Below, piece after piece: positions 60,829 through 64,000 of a stretch of DNA of 64,000 nucleotides. Source of the DNA: Tragulus kanchil (taxonomy: Eukaryota > Chordata > Mammalia > Artiodactyla > Tragulidae); contig JAIOJX010000027.1 in NCBI GenBank assembly GCA_022376925.1, positions 15,145,471 to 15,209,470 of the forward strand, given 5' to 3'. The position numbers were made by a program, and so were the translations under genes. Position 1 is the stretch's first letter, and the number at the start of each line of letters is the position of its first letter. Under the pieces are notes generated by a model. That model was given only the letters and a program-made list of their open reading frames with translations, searched no databases and was not told where the DNA came from.

Positions 60829-62084
60829 GGTGGCCAGGGAGCCGCGGGTGCCTGGGGCAGGGTCTGGCAGCCGCGTCCGCCCGGGCAGGGGGCAGCCGGG
60901 CTGGGGCGGTGGCAGTGGCTACTGAGCTGGGGTGGGAGCTAAGTTTAGTGGGCCTGGCCGAGCCAGAGTGGGCTGGCTGTGGGCGGAGGGACGCTGGACA
61001 GGCTGAGCAGCTGCCCAGACGTGTCAGAGGCCTGAGGAGGCTTCTATTAATGCACATCCAGGCGCCTCGCCGAGGCCGGCTGCTGCTCAGGTTTCGGGCA
61101 GGCGTCCCCTCCAGGAACAGGCTGGGTGGGGTTGGAGAGGAGGCCCTGATGGCACCTGTGACCCCACCCGGAGCAGCGGCTCCGGCGGCCTGAGCGGGCA
61201 GGGCTGAGGGGCCAGCCGCCGGCCGCAAGGTGTGCAGGCGTCTTCCTGCTGGGGCAGCAGGAGGAGGGCGCTGCCGCTGCGGGCCAGAGCCTAGGGGCCA
61301 CACGGACTCGGTCCCGGGCAGGCTGAGCAGGGCTTCGTCCTGGGAGCCGCGGGGAGCCTGCAGGGAGGCATCTCGGAGACGCCCCGCCCAGGGCCTCAGT
61401 GAGCACTCTAGGCCTGGACCCTGCGCCCCACCTGCCGGAAGGAGTCATGTGGCTCCGGGGCCTCACGCCAGCGTCACCTGCACGGTTTCCTTGTCTCTTC
61501 TCTTTTCTCCAGTGGGTCCAGAAGCAAAGCTCTGTTAGCGGTTAATAAGTCTTTCAGGCCTTTCTGACGCTTGCAGATCAAAGGGTGGGCTTGACTGCAG
61601 CATCGCTGTCACTCGGCTGTCCCAGCTTTACCTTCTCCTAATGGCGGGGAATAGAGATTTTCCAGCTATATCGTCATTTACAAAATAACTATACTTAAGT
61701 GAAAAGAACAGCAGTGGATGCCTCAAAGGTGACGATTAGAGGCTACCGGGCGTGTGCCTGCGGCAGAGGCCACATGGAGTGTGGGGACCGCCCAGCGCGG
61801 GCCCCGCCTCCCCCGTCACTCCCTCGCCGCGGGCCGGCGCTCCAGGCTGGAGCTCCTCCCTGCCCTCTCCAGGGCTCTGTGTCTCCTCTCTCAAGTCACC
61901 GGGGGCCCTCTTTGGGGTGTATCCAAGATGGCCGCTTGAGCTGGGCCAGGGCTTGACCTCTGACATCCTGGGTCCAGGCTGGCCCAGCCTACAGTGAGGC
62001 TCCCTTGGGGGTGGAGCCACGACTGTGAGTGACAGTGCTGGTCAGAGTAGCGGCTCAGCCTCCGTGAGCTCTCCCTGTCCACCA

Positions 62085-62215
62085 GGCACTCTTTAAGCCT
62101 TTCCGTTGCAGGTAAGGACCCAGAGGCTAAAGGACCTGAAGTAACTTGTCTGGGGTCACACAGCAGGTACGTGGGGAAGCCAGGTTTCAGAGCCCAAACT
62201 CTTAACCGGTGGTTG
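62085..62215 (+). mobile_element. MIR-like SINE remnant
   Basis: Reads ggacccagaggctaaaggac, gtaacttgtctggggtcaca, cagcaggtacgtggggaagc, the MIR core order. Confidence 0.55.
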
Positions 62216-62383
62216 GAGCCGGGAGGAACTTTCAAGGTCTCTTGTGACTGTAGAGGAGGAAACATATTTTTGTCCTCTGCCCTTTTAAGTTCCCGGCTGC
62301 CCTCTGACAACAGACAAGAGAAAGTGTAGAGACTAATGTAGGCTTTATGTGATACAGGAGCCTTCATAAAAAACGAAGACCTA

Positions 62384-62651
62384 GGGCTTCCCTGGTGGTC
62401 CAGTGGGTAAAGAGATAGCCTTGCCCTGGTCTGGGAAGATCCCACGTGCTGCGGAGCGACTGGACCGATGTGTCCAGTGATGAGCCAGCGTGCTGGAGTG
62501 CATGCGCCCAGAGCCAGTGCTCTGCAGGGAGAGAGGCCGCGGCGATGGGAGGCCCACACAGGCCAAAGAATGGGGATGGATGAAAATAAATAAATAAAAA
62601 ACCAATAAAAGAGGCCCAAAGTAAAAAAAAAAATTTAAAGAAAAGTATAAA
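62384..62651 (+). mobile_element. CHR-type SINE with damaged head
   Basis: Target-site duplications aaaacgaagaccta (62370-62383) and aaaatgaagaccta (62652-62665), one mismatch. A deletion removes the box B region (gatagccttgccctggtctg). Confidence 0.88.
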
Positions 62652-63569
62652 AAAATGAAGACCTAAATAAAGTTGAGCCTGTTTTTTTAATAGTTTTATT
62701 GCAATAATTTAATTTTTTCCCTAAATGAATACATGTTTATTATAAAAATGCAACCACATACATGTATACAGAAAAGGAAAGTGACTGGTCTTGCACTTTT
62801 TGTCTGTAATACTCCTTTCTTCGTCCAGAGAGAAACGCTCTTCACAATTTAAATCTGAGCGTTGTAAAGTCGCCATGTGTGATGAAGAGTGGGATACCTA
62901 ACAGGACAGAAGGGTCCAAGCGAAGGGCAGGAAACGGGGGGACAAGCAAGATCTGCTCATGCAGATGCATCCTGGCGTTTGTGTGGGGGGTGCTCCTTCC
63001 TTTTAGGACAAGGAGGGTGCGTCCCCCAGGAGCGGCCCAGAGCCGGCCCCGCCGAGGGCAGGGCGGACCTCCTGGGCAGCCGTGGCTCAGGCTCCCTCGC
63101 GGTCAGGCACACAGCACACCGAGCTACCGGGTCTGGGGCAGCGTGCCTGGCTGAGGCACGTGCAGCCTGGAGAGGGTGGTCTGGTGTCCGTCTGGCTTGA
63201 GGCGAGCAGCCCGGGGGTGCCGGCAAATCTGCTTGCCTCTGTTGACTGAAATCTCCCTCACAAGCAGGCCATCTCTGCTCTGGAGGCCGCTGCCCGGCAG
63301 GCCTCTGCTCCCCAGGGCTGGCCATGCTGGGGAGGGGGCTCTGTGGAGGCCAGGAGCCGGCGTCCTCTGCTCAGGTCCCACCTGTCCTGGGACTGGCTGG
63401 CCGGGGAACCAGCGCGCCCCAGGTTGCAACCTTGCCTGCGGCCTCCAGCCCTCGCCAAGGTCATAGCCCACCTGCAGGCTTCCAGCTGCGTGACGTCCAG
63501 TAGGTTGACCTCTCAGACTGTCCCTCCTCTAGCGTTAGAGGTAACGCATGTCTCCAGCTCAGCCCGAGG

Positions 63570-63860
63570 GAGGTGCTGTGGACTGAACTAGGTTCCTGAA
63601 GCGCATACGTTGAAGCCCAAACCCTGCCGTGGCAGTGCACGGAGCGGGTTCCGAATACTGGGTGAGCAGGTTCTGTTATAAGGAAAGACCAGAGAGCTTT
63701 CTCTTTCTTCTTCTCAGCCATAGGACAGCATCATGAGAAGAGAGGAAGAGGAGGAAGAGAGCTCACATGAGATCCCTGCCATGCTGACACCATGATCCCA
63801 CGCTTCCAGCCTCCAGACCTGTGAGAGCAGACATGCTGTTGTTCAAGTTACCCCCACTGT
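63570..63860 (+). mobile_element. Old LTR-like interspersed repeat remnant
   Basis: The order gtgctgtggactgaactagg, gttgaagcccaaaccctgcc, cttccagcctccagacctgt and ctgttgttcaagttacccc resembles ancient mammalian MaLR-type LTRs. Class uncertain; no coding content. Confidence 0.4.
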
Positions 63861-63867
63861 GTTCTTA

Positions 63868-63945
63868 CTTCCCGACCCCGGATCGAACCCGGGTCTCCTG
63901 CATGGCAGTCAGATTCTTTCCCATCTGAGCCACCAGAAAAGCCCT
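63868..63945 (-). mobile_element. Bov-tA SINE fragment, antisense
   Basis: Reversed head: ccccggatcgaacccgggtc, tcctgcatggcagtcagatt, ctgagccaccagaaaagccc. Confidence 0.8.
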
Positions 63946-64000
63946 TTCGTGTCATGGCAGCCTGAGACAATATATCGACGTTAAGCATTTGGTTCAGGAT

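Larger units (their letters stand above)
60829..64000. other. CACNG1 5'UTR, promoter flank and upstream intergenic DNA
   Basis: The first 200 or so bases upstream are GC-rich without a clear TATA box. A CAGCTG E-box (61008-61013), the core preferred by MyoD-type factors, lies 180 bases upstream of ATG, which would suit a skeletal-muscle gene, but a single hexamer is weak evidence. Farther out are a MIR-like segment (62085), a CHR-type SINE (62384), an old LTR-like remnant (63570) and an antisense Bov-tA (63855). 61200-62080 is unique GC-rich sequence with nothing recognised. Confidence 0.5.

Noticed and set aside
60127..60942. Long frames on both strands over CACNG1 exon 1 (271 and 266 residues)
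   Set aside because: Stop-poor CpG-rich DNA. Only the exon part of the - frame (60594-60828) is real coding sequence.

Overview
The window is a stretch of nuclear genome from a ruminant artiodactyl. It carries Bov-tA SINEs, many tRNA-derived CHR-type SINEs and old antisense L1 fragments, and it has spliced vertebrate genes. The species cannot be fixed from the sequence. Two protein-coding genes are present, arranged tail to tail as I remember for the mammalian HELZ/CACNG1 locus (human 17q24). HELZ runs on + with its last four coding exons (592-27131) and a long 3'UTR to about 40160. CACNG1 is complete on - with four exons (60828 down to 47991).

Layout: 1-27131 holds the 3' quarter of the HELZ coding region, with SINE- and L1-filled introns. 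27132 to about 40160 is the HELZ 3'UTR, almost free of transposons. About 40160-47595 is intergenic, with three SINEs. 47596-60828 is CACNG1; its first intron (49687-60593) holds SINEs, short LINE-like insertions, microsatellites and a GC-rich minisatellite. 60829-64000 is the CACNG1 upstream flank.

The dominant unexplained structure is a set of fifteen direct, abutting, near-identical duplications, each about 1.04-1.14 kb. They cut across exon, intron, UTR, SINE and L1 alike and add about 16.4 kb, roughly a quarter of the window. Mismatches, mainly homopolymer-length changes, gather near the joint between copies: the end of the first copy and the start of the second. Some joints carry junk filler. 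Consecutive units overlap like 2.1-kb pieces laid with 50% overlap. This fits untrimmed overlaps in the assembly far better than biology. If collapsed, the locus is about 47.6 kb and the HELZ 3'UTR shrinks from about 13 kb to about 7.6 kb. One false copy (1692-2053) is a truncated, frameshifted HELZ exon that would mislead gene prediction.

HELZ encodes an RNA helicase with a CCCH zinc finger; only its disordered C-terminal tail is here. CACNG1 encodes the skeletal-muscle voltage-gated calcium channel gamma-1 subunit. The two genes have no known shared pathway. I found no CRISPR array, bacterial-type system or functional tRNA/rRNA gene.
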